Positions 63,928 to 64,000 of a DNA stretch of 64,000 nt are shown piece by piece. Each line of letters starts with the position of its first letter. Position 1 is the first letter of the stretch. The stretch lies in the NCBI RefSeq assembly GCF_000472865.1, contig NZ_AXAP01000003.1, forward strand, positions 91,227 through 155,226, read 5' to 3'. Both the position numbers and the translations under genes were made by a program. The notes beneath the pieces were generated by a model that searched no databases, was not told where the DNA came from, and saw nothing but the letters and a program-made list of their open reading frames with translations. This DNA is from Bradyrhizobium elkanii WSM2783 (GTDB lineage Bacteria > Pseudomonadota > Alphaproteobacteria > Rhizobiales > Xanthobacteraceae).

Positions 63928-64000
63928 ATGGCGACGACAGATATTTGCTATCTCGGGTTGGTCGAGGTTGGGCAGCAGATACAGGCGAAGAAGCTGTCGC
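63928..64000 (+). CDS. Amidase-signature-family amidase, N-terminal fragment
   Basis: Only the first 24 codons are in the window: MATTDICYLGLVEVGQQIQA and then KKLS. The LxEVGQQIQAKKLS pattern is the first helix of amidase-signature enzymes (compare RARKLSPVEV in that family). An AAGG lies upstream of the ATG. It points away from amiC-amiR and sits behind the leader terminator, which fits an inducible amide-degrading operon. The active-site triad would lie beyond the window end. Confidence 0.65.
   Translation, partial: MATTDICYLGLVEVGQQIQAKKLS

Overview
The window looks like a chromosomal segment of an alphaproteobacterium of the Bradyrhizobium / Rhodopseudomonas type. The basis is high GC, the gene content (branched-chain-type ABC transporters, CO-dehydrogenase-like oxidoreductase clusters, tricarballylate genes) and short palindromic or dispersed sequences that I remember from Bradyrhizobium. 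No rRNA, tRNA or CRISPR array was found.

Region 1 (about 1-21,500) is a genomic island. It starts with a tyrosine integrase and an excisionase-like regulator. A phage-satellite-like replication block follows (MT-A70 methylase, Toprim protein, P4-type primase-helicase) with start/stop overlaps, and just after the primase lie 9-bp iteron-like repeats in opposed orientation. Cargo follows: a cytochrome P460, a short M41-like peptidase, a lone GHKL (MORC/MutL-like) ATPase, a minus-strand cluster of two secreted proteins plus two proteins of which one resembles the C-terminal TcB-binding domain of Tc-toxin A subunits, and a two-gene module of a SIR2-domain NADase-like protein and an 892-residue-class partner. 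The SIR2 gene is broken by a run of nine T that looks like a one-base slip. This stretch (11.2-20.9 kb) is visibly less GC-rich than its surroundings and is the best place to look for an undescribed defence or toxin system. A 12-bp sequence near the left end recurs at 21,162 and may mark the island limits.

Region 2 (21.6-44.4 kb) starts with a plus-strand LysE exporter, followed by one long minus-strand run of closely packed genes, many overlapping. In transcription order: solute-binding protein, AraC regulator, two permeases, two ATPases (the second fused to a Tm-1-like domain), a TIM-barrel PEP-hydrolase-family protein, a 960-residue flotillin-like protein with 44-residue repeats, two SRPBCC proteins, a molybdenum hydroxylase (FAD, 2Fe-2S and a large subunit split into two genes), MoxR/CoxE-type maturation factors, an amidohydrolase, a metallo-beta-lactamase-fold lactonase-like enzyme, an SMP-30/isochorismatase fusion and an azoreductase. 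The layout suggests uptake, hydroxylation, hydrolytic ring or lactone opening and amide cleavage of one unknown substrate.

Region 3 (44.5-53.5 kb) carries katG with divergent oxyR, then a LacI regulator divergent from a phytanoyl-CoA-dioxygenase-family gene and an MHS-type MFS transporter, with three evenly spaced operators between them. A VOC protein and a Tat-exported epoxide hydrolase follow. Region 4 (53.7-64.0 kb) has a small catabolic cluster (SCP2-like, alpha/beta hydrolase, solute-binding protein, beta-hydroxyacid dehydrogenase, IclR), then a GntR regulator divergent from tcuA-tcuB, and finally amiC-amiR facing away from a partial amidase gene whose leader contains a terminator suited to AmiR-type antitermination.
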